64,000 nt of DNA from Alteromonas sp. 1_MG-2023. Its GTDB lineage: Bacteria > Pseudomonadota > Gammaproteobacteria > Enterobacterales > Alteromonadaceae. Shown here piece by piece: positions 28,616 to 38,837 of this stretch. The notes beneath the pieces are model-generated. The model was not told the DNA's origin. It searched no databases and saw only the letters and a list, made by a program, of their open reading frames with translations. Location: positions 54,874-118,873 of the forward strand of contig NZ_JAUOQH010000014.1 in assembly GCF_030547075.1 (NCBI RefSeq), written 5' to 3'. Every line of letters starts with the position of its first letter. Within the stretch, counting starts at the first letter, position 1. The translations under genes were made by a program, and so were the position numbers.

Positions 28616-29392
28616 TTAGGTATCTTGGCGACGTAAAAACACTATTTCTGTAGCTGTGCTTTGTGACTCACTATAAACATAACCTTCACTATCGAAAGCT
28701 TCCAACCCTTTCACATCACTCACTTCATGCTCAAGAATATATCTCGCCATTAGTCCACGGGCTTTTTTAGCAAAGAAGCTAATAATCTTGTACTGATCAT
28801 TCTTGTAATCTTTAAAAATAGGCGTTACCACCATACCTTCAAGTTCTTTTTTCTTAACGGCTTTGAAGTACTCATTAGAAGCAAGGTTAACCAACACGTT
28901 GTCACCTTGCGCTTTCATGGCGTCGTTTAGAATCTGTGTAATGCGGCTACCCCAAAACGCATAAAGATCTTTACCTTCAGGGTTAGCTAGCTTGGTACCC
29001 ATTTCTAAACGGTATGCTTGCATTAAATCTAATGGCCGTAACAAACCATACAGTCCTGACAAAATTCGTAAGTGATCTTGCGCATAGCTCACCGCTTTAT
29101 TGCTTAGCGTGTTAGCGTCTAGCCCTGTGTATACATCGCCATTGAATGCGTACATAGCTTGGCGTGCATTATCAGTAGTGAATGGGGTAGAAAACTCAGC
29201 AAATCGATTAGCATTAAGCGTGGCTAACTTATCGCTTATTTTCATTAACGAAGAAAGGTCAGCAGGTGAAAGCGTACGGCACACTTCCATCAAGCGCTCA
29301 GTGTCTTGAAGCATGGTAGGCTGCGTGAAATCATCCACCTTAATGGGGGTTTCAAAATCTAGGTTCTTCGCTGGGGATACTACAACTAACAT
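28616..29392 (-). CDS. yaaA: Peroxide stress protein YaaA
   Basis: UPF0246/DUF328 protein of 258 residues. In E. coli it lowers intracellular iron and protects DNA during hydrogen peroxide stress under OxyR control. Clear signatures: [16 protein letters not shown] at the start, [31 protein letters not shown] and [13 protein letters not shown]. Glutathione-S-transferase and yaaA lie side by side on the same strand, both oxidative-stress-type genes. Confidence 0.95.
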   Translation of the reverse strand: MLVVVSPAKNLDFETPIKVDDFTQPTMLQDTERLMEVCRTLSPADLSSLMKISDKLATLNANRFAEFSTPFTTDNARQAMYAFNGDVYTGLDANTLSNKAVSYAQDHLRILSGLYGLLRPLDLMQAYRLEMGTKLANPEGKDLYAFWGSRITQILNDAMKAQGDNVLVNLASNEYFKAVKKKELEGMVVTPIFKDYKNDQYKIISFFAKKARGLMARYILEHEVSDVKGLEAFDSEGYVYSESQSTATEIVFLRRQDT

Positions 29393-29680
29393 CTTCGACT
29401 CCTTATCTTTTTCAGGCTTTATTGTACCACTGTGAAAAAGTTGAGGTTGAATTTACCGTTAAAAACCCATAAATCAAGGTAACAGAGAAATCCGATTAGC
29501 CAGTATTTCCCGTGTCTGCGCTATAAATTGTCACACGGGTTTGGTATAACTATACCCAAATACGCAAATGTTTGAACCTATCAAACAATTAAGCCCTACA
29601 TACGCAAAAGCGAACCGCTTTACACGACTTGCCTTTCATGCAATTCGTCCGAGTTTTTTAATTTAAGATTAGAGAGAATT

Positions 29681-30640
29681 ATGAGCAATCAGCTAGCATC
29701 GTTACGTGAGATTACCACGGTCGTTGCCGACACCGGCGATATTGACGCAATCAAAAAGTACCAGCCTGTAGACGCAACAACAAACCCTTCTTTGTTGTTA
29801 AAAGCCGCCAGCTTGCCTCAGTATGCCAGCCTAATCGACGACTCAGTAGCATGGGCTAAACTACAATCATCAGATAGCGACCAACAACTTATCGATGCAT
29901 CTGACAAACTTGCCGTTGCTATTGGTAAAGAGATTTCAGACTCTATTCCAGGTCGTATTTCTACCGAAGTAGATGCCCGTTTGTCTTTCGATAAAAACGC
30001 CACCGTTGAAAAAGCGGAACGTCTTGTACAGCTTTATCAAGATGCTGGCATCGATAAGTCACGTATTCTTATTAAAATGGCGTCAACATGGGAAGGCATT
30101 CAGGCAGCTGAAATACTTGAGAAAAAAGGTATTCAGTGCAACTTAACGTTGTTATTTAGTTTTGCCCAAGCGCGAGCTTGTGCCGAAGCAGGCGCATACC
30201 TAATTTCACCGTTTGTAGGCCGTATTCTTGATTGGTACAAAAAAGCCACCGGTAAAACTGAATACGCTGCCGATGAAGATCCAGGTGTAGTATCGGTAAC
30301 CAGCATCTACAACTACTACAAAGAACATGGCTACAACACGGTAGTGATGGGCGCAAGCTTCCGCAACATTGGTGAAATTCAATCGCTAGCGGGCTGTGAC
30401 CGCCTAACGATCAGCCCAGCGTTATTAGAAGAGCTTGCCAATGAACCTGGCGATCTCACTGTGAAGCTTAAAGACAACGGCGCAACTAAAACACCAGGTG
30501 ATCGTTTGACTGAGTCTGAATTCCGCTGGGAAATGAATCAAGATGCCATGGCAACTGAAAAGCTTTCGGAAGGTATCCGCAACTTCGCAGCAGACCAAGA
30601 TAAGCTTGAAGTGTTACTTCGTGAAAAGTTAAGTGCATAA
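29681..30640 (+). CDS. tal: Transaldolase
   Basis: Pentose phosphate pathway enzyme transferring dihydroxyacetone between sugar phosphates. 319 residues, TalB-type. Schiff-base lysine is in [12 protein letters not shown] (Lys132-like), with [12 protein letters not shown] near the start and [21 protein letters not shown] later. Immediately followed by pgi, an arrangement common in Alteromonas and Vibrio relatives, feeding fructose-6-phosphate between pathways. 288 bp of leader precede it. Confidence 0.97.
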   Translation: MSNQLASLREITTVVADTGDIDAIKKYQPVDATTNPSLLLKAASLPQYASLIDDSVAWAKLQSSDSDQQLIDASDKLAVAIGKEISDSIPGRISTEVDARLSFDKNATVEKAERLVQLYQDAGIDKSRILIKMASTWEGIQAAEILEKKGIQCNLTLLFSFAQARACAEAGAYLISPFVGRILDWYKKATGKTEYAADEDPGVVSVTSIYNYYKEHGYNTVVMGASFRNIGEIQSLAGCDRLTISPALLEELANEPGDLTVKLKDNGATKTPGDRLTESEFRWEMNQDAMATEKLSEGIRNFAADQDKLEVLLREKLSA

Positions 30641-30658
30641 ACCATAAGGAATGAATAA

Positions 30659-32308
30659 ATGAGTACATTGACATCATTGCCACAATGGCAAGCACTTAAT
30701 CAAATTGCAGCTTCGATGAAAGATGCACACATGCGTGATTGGTTTAAGGCTGATCCCAAGCGTGCTGAAAAAATGCAGTTAGAAGCGTGCGGCATTTTTC
30801 TTGATTACTCTAAGAACCGCGTAAACGAGCACGCGTTAGGTGCACTTTTCGATTTAGCCCGCGCGTGTAAGTTAGACGACGCTCGCGACGCCATGTTTAA
30901 CGGAGAGCAAATCAACAGCACTGAAGGTCGTGCGGTTCTTCACACGGCACTACGTAACTTCTCTGATTCACCTGTCATGGTTGATGGTGAAGACGTAATG
31001 CCCGAAGTACGGGCCACTCTTGATAAAATTCGTGACTTCACCACACTAGTTCACAGTGGCGAGCATAAAGGCTACACAGGCAAATCTGTGAAGCATATTG
31101 TTGCTATTGGTATTGGTGGCTCTTTCCTTGGCCCCAAAATTATGACCGAAGCCTTAAAACCTCATACAGTTGAGACGATTAAGGTGCATTTTGTAGCGAA
31201 CGTTGACGGCTGCCATATTCATGATGTGTTAACTAAACTCGATCATGAAGAAACCCTTGTTGTGATGTCTTCTAAGTCATTCACTACGCAAGAAACCTTG
31301 CAGAATACGCTTTCTACCAAGGCTTGGTTCTTGAAATCTGGCGGTACACAAGAAGATATCGCGAAACACTTTGTTGCCGTGTCTTCAAACGTAAAAGCAG
31401 CCACTGAATTCGGAATAGCAGAAGATAACATTTTCCCTATGTGGGATTGGGTTGGCGGTCGCTACTCTTTGTGGTCAGCAATTGGTTTACCTATTTCATT
31501 AGCTTTAGGTTTTGATAACTTTAAAGGCTTGCTTGAAGGCGCGTTCGATATGGACACGCACTTTAAAACAGCACCTTTAGAGCAAAACCTACCTGTTTTA
31601 CTTGGCCTATTAGGCGTGTGGTATCGCAATTTCTTTGATGCGCAATCTCAAGTACTTCTTCCCTATTATCACTACCTTCGTGGCTTGCCAGCTTACGTAC
31701 AGCAGCTTGATATGGAAAGTAATGGTAAACAAGTCACTCAAGGCGGCGAAGCGGTAGATTACGCTACAGGCCCTATCATTTGGGGTAGTGAAGGAACTAA
31801 CGGTCAACACAGCTTCCATCAGCTTATTCACCAAGGCTCTGGGGTTATTCCGGCCGACTTTATGTTGCCATTGAATGTGCCTAACCAAGATGACACACAT
31901 CACGCGATGTTGGCGTCTAACTGTTTTGGCCAAGCGCAAGCACTCATGCAAGGTAAAACCTTCGACGAATGTTATGCCGACCTTGATGGTAAAGGCCTAG
32001 ATGACGCTGAGCGTAAGCGTTTAGCTGCACACAAAACCATGCCAGGCAATAAGCCTAGTAATACTTTAATGTTCGATAGCCTTACGCCTAAGACACTTGG
32101 CGCACTAGTTGCAATGTATGAACATAAGGTATTCGTTCAGGGTGTTATCTGGAACCTTAACTCATTCGACCAATGGGGCGTAGAGTTAGGGAAAGTACTG
32201 GGCAACCAAGTACTGGCAGGCATTCAGGGAAATGCAGAAGAAGAAAGTTTTGATGCATCTACCCAACAATTGATTGACCGTTTCAGAGCAGCGAATGCAC
32301 CAAAATAA
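30659..32308 (+). CDS. pgi: Glucose-6-phosphate isomerase
   Basis: Interconverts glucose-6-phosphate and fructose-6-phosphate. 549 residues, the usual length. Sugar-isomerase domains with [33 protein letters not shown], the Pgi signature [16 protein letters not shown] (Arg) and the catalytic His/Lys region [15 protein letters not shown] and [20 protein letters not shown]. Follows tal by 18 bp and ends at a strong terminator. Confidence 0.98.
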   Translation: MSTLTSLPQWQALNQIAASMKDAHMRDWFKADPKRAEKMQLEACGIFLDYSKNRVNEHALGALFDLARACKLDDARDAMFNGEQINSTEGRAVLHTALRNFSDSPVMVDGEDVMPEVRATLDKIRDFTTLVHSGEHKGYTGKSVKHIVAIGIGGSFLGPKIMTEALKPHTVETIKVHFVANVDGCHIHDVLTKLDHEETLVVMSSKSFTTQETLQNTLSTKAWFLKSGGTQEDIAKHFVAVSSNVKAATEFGIAEDNIFPMWDWVGGRYSLWSAIGLPISLALGFDNFKGLLEGAFDMDTHFKTAPLEQNLPVLLGLLGVWYRNFFDAQSQVLLPYYHYLRGLPAYVQQLDMESNGKQVTQGGEAVDYATGPIIWGSEGTNGQHSFHQLIHQGSGVIPADFMLPLNVPNQDDTHHAMLASNCFGQAQALMQGKTFDECYADLDGKGLDDAERKRLAAHKTMPGNKPSNTLMFDSLTPKTLGALVAMYEHKVFVQGVIWNLNSFDQWGVELGKVLGNQVLAGIQGNAEEESFDASTQQLIDRFRAANAPK

Positions 32309-32357
32309 GGAAGTACGAGTGATGTAGTCACTCAAATTTGGTGCAAATAATAACTGA

Positions 32358-32384
32358 ACGGCCGGCTTACCCCCGGCCGTTTTT
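32358..32384 (+). terminator. Terminator after pgi
   Basis: 8-bp GC-rich stem (ACGGCCGG with CCGGCCGT), 7-nt loop, then five Ts. Ends the tal-pgi operon. Confidence 0.9.
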
Positions 32385-32603
32385 ATTGGCAGAAAATAAG
32401 CATTAGCAAGTTATAAAAAAATCTACCAACTGTTTTGCTGAACACGCTGACGATATCTACCAGTGTCATCACACTGTCACAAATTGTTAATAAAAAGTAA
32501 ATTAACTTGTTTTATTTTAATTGTGGCTGTGATACAAAATTATACAGAGGGAATAAAAACCAAACTCTGTATTGTTGTAGTGGTAATAAAAAGGAGAATC
32601 CCA

Positions 32604-32780
32604 GTGGACAAGTCAGACTTATTTGCCATGCTAGATATTGAAGCAAGCCCAGCGAAAACAAAAAGTAAAAAACGCAAGTGGAGAGAGATTGAAGCGCTTC
32701 AAGATCGCTTCAAACTGGAAAAGGAGCTCTCTGAACTCGATTGTGGTTTCGAATACGAGTTAGAAACACTGGAAAGATAA
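32604..32780 (+). CDS. DUF3545 family small protein
   Basis: 58 residues beginning at a GTG (32604) preceded by AAGGAG at ideal spacing. The basic-then-acidic sequence KSKKRKWREIEALQDRFKLEKELSELD matches the DUF3545 pattern common in Shewanella, Vibrio and Alteromonas. No function is known. It lies alone, with its own terminator 4 bp after the stop, so it is a genuine separate transcript. The longer in-frame upstream reading is not needed. Confidence 0.78.
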   Translation: MDKSDLFAMLDIEASPAKTKSKKRKWREIEALQDRFKLEKELSELDCGFEYELETLER

Positions 32781-32783
32781 TAT

Positions 32784-32816
32784 AAAGGCCGTCTGCTAAT
32801 AACAGACGGCCTTTTT
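32784..32816 (+). terminator. Terminator of the DUF3545 gene
   Basis: 12-bp perfect stem (AAAGGCCGTCTG with CAGACGGCCTTT), 7-nt loop, then Ts. Four bases after the stop codon. Confidence 0.92.
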
Positions 32817-32971
32817 ACTTTCTGGTTTCTTGCTTTTAAAGCTGCGTTCACAAATGTGGAAGCACGGTGAAAAACCGGCAAAAGAACAGCGAATGCACTA
32901 CGGCTTACGCTGGATTTTAGCCACTCGTTGTGCTTTCCAGAGGCAATAACTGTGAGAGACTACGTCAGGTG

Positions 32972-33631
32972 CTATACCTGCCAGAGAATGGGTGAAAGCC
33001 CTTTGCTTGTTAGGTAGGCATTGGTGTCGCTAAAATGGTGACAGCCAAAGAAGCCTCTGTAAGCTGATAATGGTGACGGATGCGGCGCATGTAGCACACA
33101 ATGCTTAGCGCGGTTGATATGCTTGCCTTTCTTTTGTGCGTGACTGCCCCACAACAAAAATACCACGTTTTCCGCGTGCGTGTTAACAGCCTCTATTACT
33201 GCATCGGTATAGGTTTCCCAACCCCACTTAGCATGACTGTGCGCCTTGCCCTGCTCTACCGTTAATACTGTATTAAGCAGTAGAACACCTTGTTCTGCCC
33301 AAGGGGTAAGCGTGCCGTGGTTAGGAATTGAGAAGCCGCTAATATCAATGGCTAATTCTTTATAAATATTATCCAGCGAGGGGGGTGTTTTAATGTTTGG
33401 TAGTACCGAGAAGCATAAGCCGTGGGCTTGATGTGGCCCGTGATAAGGATCCTGCCCTAATATCACTACTTTTACTTTTTCTAGCGGTGTGATCGTCAGT
33501 GCGTTGAATACGTCGTCTGAAGGCGGGTAAATAATTTTACCCGCTTCACGTTCAGATGCTACTTTTTGCATTAGGGCTTTGAAGTAGGGTTTGTCTTCTT
33601 CACCGCCCAATGCTTGTGCCCATGTGGTCAC
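32972..33631 (-). CDS. ung: Uracil-DNA glycosylase
   Basis: Base-excision repair enzyme removing uracil from DNA. 219 residues. The water-activating loop [18 protein letters not shown] and the minor-groove loop [14 protein letters not shown] are both complete. Starts at a GTG that overlaps the thrC stop by 4 bp (GTGA), so translation is likely coupled to threonine-operon mRNA. No strong ribosome site of its own is seen. Confidence 0.97.
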   Translation of the reverse strand: MTTWAQALGGEEDKPYFKALMQKVASEREAGKIIYPPSDDVFNALTITPLEKVKVVILGQDPYHGPHQAHGLCFSVLPNIKTPPSLDNIYKELAIDISGFSIPNHGTLTPWAEQGVLLLNTVLTVEQGKAHSHAKWGWETYTDAVIEAVNTHAENVVFLLWGSHAQKKGKHINRAKHCVLHAPHPSPLSAYRGFFGCHHFSDTNAYLTSKGLSPILWQV

Positions 33632-34914
33632 GCTTTTAGTAAATCCAACATATGCTGTTTCAACGCATCGTAAGAGGCAGGTAAATCAACGGCTAAGCTG
33701 TCTTCACCGGCAACATCTGCTAACGGCTTAGGTAAGCTAATAGGTGTACCCAGCACGTTTTCTACCGTTTCACGGAATTTCGCAGGATGCGCAGTACCTA
33801 AGAAAAGACCAATTTCGCCGTCTTCTAGGTCATGGCTTACTGCACGGTAAGCAATAGCCGCATGAGGCTCACTGGTGTAGCCTAGCTGCGCTAATTGACG
33901 CATGGCTAACTGAGTGTACTCTTCATCTACCATTTCGCCTTTCAAGCAGCTTTTATCTACATAGCCTTGCTCAATTAAAGCTTCAATGCGCGGCCAGTTG
34001 TTAGGTTGGCTAACATCCATGGCATTCGACATGGTCGCGACTGTCTTTTTCGGTGCCCACTCGCCGGTTTTCAAATAACGCGGCACAGTGTCGTTGGCGT
34101 TAGTTGCAGCAATAAAGCGTTTTATCGGCAAGCCCATTGATTTAGCAATCATACCGGCAGTTAGGTTACCAAAGTTACCACTTGGTACCGAGATAACCAG
34201 TTGGTCACGCTTTTCTTTAGGTAACTGACTTACCGCTTCAAAGTAATAGCACACTTGAGCTAGCAAACGACTGATATTAATTGAATTAGCCGAGTTAAGG
34301 TGTAAACCTTCACGAATATCTGGGTCGTCGAATGAGGCCTTCACCAGCGACTGACATTCATCAAAGTCAGATTCAACCGCGACTGTGTGAATGTTACCAC
34401 CAAGGGTAGTAAACAGCTTTTCTTGCAATGCACTAATTTTCCCTTTAGGGAACAAAATAACCACATTGATATTATCAATACCGTGGAACGCATGCGCTAC
34501 TGCAGCCCCTGTGTCTCCAGAAGTAGCGGTAAGAATAGTGACCGGTTTACCTTCACTAATTCTTGATAAGGTTTGCGCCATGAAGCGGCCACCAAAATCT
34601 TTAAACGCTAAAGTGGGCCCGTGGAAAAGCTCCAAGGTATAGATATTGTCGCTAACCTGCTCTACCGGCGCACCGAAAGCAAACGCAGTAGTAACGATTT
34701 CTTCTAATTCACCGTTGTTAAGCTCATCACCAATAATGGCGCGAAGTACTGCTATGCTGCGTTCTACAAACGGCATTTCTAGCAGTTCATCAATGTTTTC
34801 TAGCTTCGGGATATGAGTTGGGAAATACAAACCCTGTTGTTTACCCAACCCTCTTTTAACTGCTTCAGAGAATGAGGCAGTGTCCTGTGCATCTTTTAAA
34901 TTAACCAATTCCAC
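33628..34914 (-). CDS. thrC: Threonine synthase
   Basis: PLP enzyme converting O-phosphohomoserine to threonine. 428 residues, like E. coli ThrC. PLP Lys lies in [26 protein letters not shown] and [13 protein letters not shown] are the phosphate-binding blocks. Third structural gene of thrL-thrA-thrB-thrC-ung, 53 bp after thrB. Confidence 0.97.
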   Translation of the reverse strand: MELVNLKDAQDTASFSEAVKRGLGKQQGLYFPTHIPKLENIDELLEMPFVERSIAVLRAIIGDELNNGELEEIVTTAFAFGAPVEQVSDNIYTLELFHGPTLAFKDFGGRFMAQTLSRISEGKPVTILTATSGDTGAAVAHAFHGIDNINVVILFPKGKISALQEKLFTTLGGNIHTVAVESDFDECQSLVKASFDDPDIREGLHLNSANSINISRLLAQVCYYFEAVSQLPKEKRDQLVISVPSGNFGNLTAGMIAKSMGLPIKRFIAATNANDTVPRYLKTGEWAPKKTVATMSNAMDVSQPNNWPRIEALIEQGYVDKSCLKGEMVDEEYTQLAMRQLAQLGYTSEPHAAIAYRAVSHDLEDGEIGLFLGTAHPAKFRETVENVLGTPISLPKPLADVAGEDSLAVDLPASYDALKQHMLDLLKA

Positions 34915-34967
34915 GTCTTAATACCTTTTTTCGTTGTGCCGTAACATCTAGCTGCTGTATCACTTCA

Positions 34968-35921
34968 TTAAGCGATAGGGCCAACCGTGGTTCCCTGCTC
35001 AGGGATTTGGCACACATGGCTAAAGCCATCTTCATTTTGAATATAATGTTCGTCTAAATAGGCAACAATACGCTGCGCTTTTTCTTTACTGTCACATACG
35101 GCAAATACCGTAGGACCTGAACCTGAAATACCGAAGGCTAACGCGCCTTCTTGCTCGCTGAAAGCTCTTGCATCATCGAAACCCGGTAATAACTGTTTAC
35201 GATAGGGTTCTGCAATCACATCTTTCATCACCGATGCTGCTAGCTCATTTTTACCCGCATGCAATGCGTGTACAAACACTCCTAACTGGCGACCAAACGT
35301 TAGCGCTGTGGCCATATCAACCTGTTTAGGCAATATGTCTCGGGCAGCCGCAGTAGATACGCTAATACCAGAATAACAAATAGCATAATACCAGTCTTTC
35401 ACTAAAGGTAATGACAAGGTAACTGGCGACGTAGCACCTGTCATTAATGTCATGCCGCCAACAAAACAAGGCGCTACGTTATCGTAGTGAATACTGCCAC
35501 TGATTTGCCCTTCTAGTTCACCCATCATGGTCAATAAAGTGTCTTCATCGAAGGGATAATCAAAAAAAGCATTTAGCGCAACAAAGGCAGCAACAATAGA
35601 ACTTGCGCTCGACCCCAATCCGCTGCCGATCGGCAGGTTTTTCGATAAGGTCATCGCCACAGGAGAAGTCGCTTTCCCTACTTTCTCCATTTGCGCGCAG
35701 AAGTAATGATAGCATTGGGTAACAATATTACTGTCGGCATCATCAGGCAATTTATGCGCAAAAGCCCCAACGGTTTTCAAAGAAAATGTATCAGCACGTT
35801 CAATATCAACTTCATCGCCCAAACGTGTGCCATCAATAGGAGCAAGCGCTGCACCTAGTACATCAAATCCTAAACTTACGTTGCCAATAGATGCTGGCGC
35901 ATATGCTCGTAATGCTTTCAT
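34968..35921 (-). CDS. thrB: Homoserine kinase
   Basis: GHMP kinase phosphorylating homoserine. 317 residues from the ATG at 35921 (a TTG at 35936 is a less likely start). ATP loop LPIGSGLGSSASSIVAAF, N-terminal YAPASIGNVSLGFDVLG and C-terminal GISGSGPTVFAV. Second gene of the thr operon, 62 bp after thrA. Confidence 0.97.
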   Translation of the reverse strand: MKALRAYAPASIGNVSLGFDVLGAALAPIDGTRLGDEVDIERADTFSLKTVGAFAHKLPDDADSNIVTQCYHYFCAQMEKVGKATSPVAMTLSKNLPIGSGLGSSASSIVAAFVALNAFFDYPFDEDTLLTMMGELEGQISGSIHYDNVAPCFVGGMTLMTGATSPVTLSLPLVKDWYYAICYSGISVSTAAARDILPKQVDMATALTFGRQLGVFVHALHAGKNELAASVMKDVIAEPYRKQLLPGFDDARAFSEQEGALAFGISGSGPTVFAVCDSKEKAQRIVAYLDEHYIQNEDGFSHVCQIPEQGTTVGPIA

Positions 35922-35983
35922 AATACTTATCTTCAATTACTCTTTTAACTTCAGTGGTTCTTTTGTTTTATAAAAAGACCCAA

Positions 35984-38449
35984 TTAGTGTGCCATTTGCT
36001 TCCAAGGCATAGTACGTAATATATCAGCAAATACACCCGCAGCCGTTACCGTACCACCGGCCCCATAACCTCGAATAACGTAAGGAATAGGCTGGTAATA
36101 ATCACTGTTGATGGCCAACGCGTTTTCGCCGTCTTTAACTTGCGATAACGGGTTAGACGCAGGTACTGCCTCAATAGTTACTTTACACTTATCGCCTTCA
36201 ATGCTGCCAATATAGCGAAGTACTTTTCCTTCGGCTTTTGCAGCATCAACACGCTTGGCAAATTCAGCATCAAGTTCAGGTAACTGTGTCATGAATTCGT
36301 CAATTGAACAGTCTTCTGCAAAACCGGCAGGTAATACTGATTCAATCTCAATATCGGAAAGCTCAAGCTCTAAATCTGCTTCGCGGGCCATAATAAGGAG
36401 TTTGCGCGCTACGTCCATACCACTTAAGTCGTCACGAGGATCTGGCTCTGTGTAACCGTTGTCTTTAGCAGAGCCTGTGGCTTGCGACAACGACATACCT
36501 TCTTCTAACTTACCAAATACGTAAGATAAGCTGCCTGACAATATACCTTCGAAGCGGTGTAACACATCACCGGCGCTAAATAGCTTTTGCAGGTTGTCGA
36601 TGACTGGCAAGCCTGCGCCTACCGTAGTTTCGTACAAGTATTGACGATTGGTAGAAAGCGCCGTCTTTTTCAACTTGCGATAATACGCAAGGGAACTTGT
36701 GTTGGCTTTCTTATTTGGTGTCACTACGTGGAAACCATTTTCCATCATATCTACATATTGCTGAGCAATAGCATCGTGACTGGTGCAATCCACAATCACT
36801 GGGTTCACTAAGCTGTTGTCATTAGCAAACTGATGTAAACGTTCAACAGACAGTCCTTCACTGGCAGCATCTAGTGCAGGCTTCCAGTCTTGGTTTAGGT
36901 CAATACCTTGGCTGTTTAGTAACAACTTACGGCTATTCGCAATACCGTACACGCGCACTTGGATATTACGATTAAGTAAAGCTGGCTGCTGTTTTGCAAT
37001 TTGGCTTAAAAGCTCGGTACCCACGTTGCCGCACCCTACCAAAAACACATCAATGGTATGGCGGTCTGAGAAAAAATTCTGGTGAATAACCTTAACGGCT
37101 TTTTTCGCTCGTTTATTTTCAATAACGGTAGAGATAGAACGCTCTGAAGACCCTTGGGCAATTGCCACATTATTAACACGAGCTTGCGCCAACGAGTTAA
37201 AGAAGCGCGCTGCTAAGCCTTTCGCATGACGCATACCGTCACCCACTAAGGTAACAATCGCTAAGTCGTGACGCACTTCGATAGGGTCTAACAATTGGTT
37301 TTGCAGCTCTAACGCAAAGGCATCTTCTAACAAGCTTAACGCGCGATCAGCGTCTTTACTTTGAATACAGAAGCTTATTGAGTATTCAGAAGACGACTGA
37401 GTGATTAGGCTTATAGAAATATTCGCATTCGACATTACTTCAAACACACGGCTCGCCATGCCAACCATGCCTTTAAGACCCGGGCCTGCCACGTTGAACA
37501 TAGTGACGTTTTCAAGCTGCGATATACCTTTAACCGAGGTCCATTTCTCGCTGGCTTCGTTACTGATTAACGTGCCAGGAGCCGCTGGGTTAAGCGTATT
37601 ACGAATTAGGCAAGGAATATGATGCTGTGCAATTGGCCCAATGGTTTTAGGGTGAAGTACTTTGGCACCAAAGTAAGATAGCTCCATGGCTTCTTGATAA
37701 GTAAGTTTATCAAGCAGCACTGCGCCTTCAACCTGGTTCGGATCGGCGTTATAAACACCGTCTACATCTGTCCAGATTTCACAACAACTTGCGTCGATAC
37801 AAGCTGCTAAGATAGCTGCAGAGTAGTCCGAACCATTACGACCAAGTGTTACTTTTTCGCCAGCTTCATTTGCCGCAACAAAACCAGGCATTATCAATAG
37901 TTCGCTGCCATCGATAGGCACATCAGTAAAACGGGCTTTACTTAATGAAACATCAGCAATGCTGTCTAAGTACTCACCTTCTGCAAGGATGTAAGTCACA
38001 GGGTCGATAATACGGTTTTTTACGCCTTTAGCCGTTAAGATACCGCTAAATAACGTTACCGAAATGTACTCACCAATACTTAATATACCGGCTGCAATAT
38101 TGTCAGGTGCTACACCTAATAATTTAATGCCATCGAGGTGCTGATTAAGTACACGCAGTTGCGCATTGATAAAATCAATAACGTGGGCATGAGCGAAACC
38201 ACTGAGCTCTTCGTTTAGTGCATCAGCAATACCGGTCACGGTAGACGTTAATTTTTCAAATAGAGGGTGGAAATCTTCGCCAGCGGCTGCTTGCTCACAT
38301 AAAAGTGACAATGCATTCGTTACCCCTTTAGGGGCAGAAAGTACCACTGCAGCGCCATCGGTTTGGTGGGTGGCCGTGCTTATGTCGTTCACGCGCAGGT
38401 AGCGCGGTGCGTCGGCAAGTGATGAGCCCCCAAACTTTAAGACTTTCAT
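35984..38449 (-). CDS. thrA: Bifunctional aspartokinase I / homoserine dehydrogenase I
   Basis: First and third steps of the aspartate-to-threonine route in one chain. 821 residues, E. coli ThrA-sized. N-terminal kinase (KFGGSSLADAPRYL), two ACT regulatory domains around 320-470 (threonine feedback is expected), then a homoserine dehydrogenase Rossmann fold (VFLVGCGNVGTELLSQI) and catalytic part with VTPNKKAN and GYTEPDPRDDLSGMDVARK. Preceded by a leader peptide and terminator that read as an attenuator (38511-38638). Confidence 0.98.
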   Translation of the reverse strand: MKVLKFGGSSLADAPRYLRVNDISTATHQTDGAAVVLSAPKGVTNALSLLCEQAAAGEDFHPLFEKLTSTVTGIADALNEELSGFAHAHVIDFINAQLRVLNQHLDGIKLLGVAPDNIAAGILSIGEYISVTLFSGILTAKGVKNRIIDPVTYILAEGEYLDSIADVSLSKARFTDVPIDGSELLIMPGFVAANEAGEKVTLGRNGSDYSAAILAACIDASCCEIWTDVDGVYNADPNQVEGAVLLDKLTYQEAMELSYFGAKVLHPKTIGPIAQHHIPCLIRNTLNPAAPGTLISNEASEKWTSVKGISQLENVTMFNVAGPGLKGMVGMASRVFEVMSNANISISLITQSSSEYSISFCIQSKDADRALSLLEDAFALELQNQLLDPIEVRHDLAIVTLVGDGMRHAKGLAARFFNSLAQARVNNVAIAQGSSERSISTVIENKRAKKAVKVIHQNFFSDRHTIDVFLVGCGNVGTELLSQIAKQQPALLNRNIQVRVYGIANSRKLLLNSQGIDLNQDWKPALDAASEGLSVERLHQFANDNSLVNPVIVDCTSHDAIAQQYVDMMENGFHVVTPNKKANTSSLAYYRKLKKTALSTNRQYLYETTVGAGLPVIDNLQKLFSAGDVLHRFEGILSGSLSYVFGKLEEGMSLSQATGSAKDNGYTEPDPRDDLSGMDVARKLLIMAREADLELELSDIEIESVLPAGFAEDCSIDEFMTQLPELDAEFAKRVDAAKAEGKVLRYIGSIEGDKCKVTIEAVPASNPLSQVKDGENALAINSDYYQPIPYVIRGYGAGGTVTAAGVFADILRTMPWKQMAH

Positions 38450-38510
38450 GTGCTGCTCCTATATCGGTTACGCCAGGTTACTGCTTTAAATCGGTTACTA
38501 TGACGTGAGT

Positions 38511-38544
38511 AAAAAAAAGCCCGCTCTCTGTGAGGGCGGGCTTT
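38511..38544 (-). terminator. Transcription attenuator of the thr operon
   Basis: Stem AAAGCCCGC/GCGGGCTTT (38516-38524 with 38536-38544) followed on the minus strand by eight Ts, placed between the leader peptide stop (38567) and thrA (38449). Geometry is that of a rho-independent attenuator. Confidence 0.9.
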
Positions 38545-38566
38545 CGTTGTCTTATGCTTACTTGCA

Positions 38567-38638
38567 CTAGCCAGCGACCGCCCGTTTTAAGGTGGTAATC
38601 ATAATGCCGGTGGTGCCAATAAGAAGAATCGTTTTCAT
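38567..38638 (-). CDS. thrL: Threonine operon leader peptide
   Basis: 23-residue open frame, MKTILLIGTTGIMITTLKRA then VAG, with five Thr and four Ile codons, including Thr-Thr at 9-10 and Ile-Met-Ile-Thr-Thr at 12-16. This is the expected composition for a leader sensing charged tRNA-Thr and tRNA-Ile, as in E. coli thrL (MKRISTTI...). The terminator starts 23 nt past its stop. Ribosome stalling in the Thr/Ile stretch would favour an antiterminator and allow thrABC-ung expression. Identity is by composition, position and the terminator, since leader peptides diverge in sequence. Confidence 0.88.
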   Translation of the reverse strand: MKTILLIGTTGIMITTLKRAVAG

Positions 38639-38837
38639 AGGGTCAATTTGCCGTATAGACGTCTATCTGTCAACCGCAGTTTTCACCATACTGTATTGCA
38701 TAAAATGAAACACAAACCATTTCACGTTTCGATTTCAGCGATAATCAGCCTGAGCCTGTGGTTGAGATGTATAATTAGCTTCAGTGAAAAGAAGTTTTTC
38801 ATCGCACTTCTTGCCTACAGATTTTTCCTAAAATTAA

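Noticed and set aside
38645..38673. TTGACA (38668-38673, minus strand) as the thr operon -35 box
   Set aside because: The matching -10 is poor (CAAATT) and would place the transcript start at the leader ATG itself, so the real promoter is probably further upstream.
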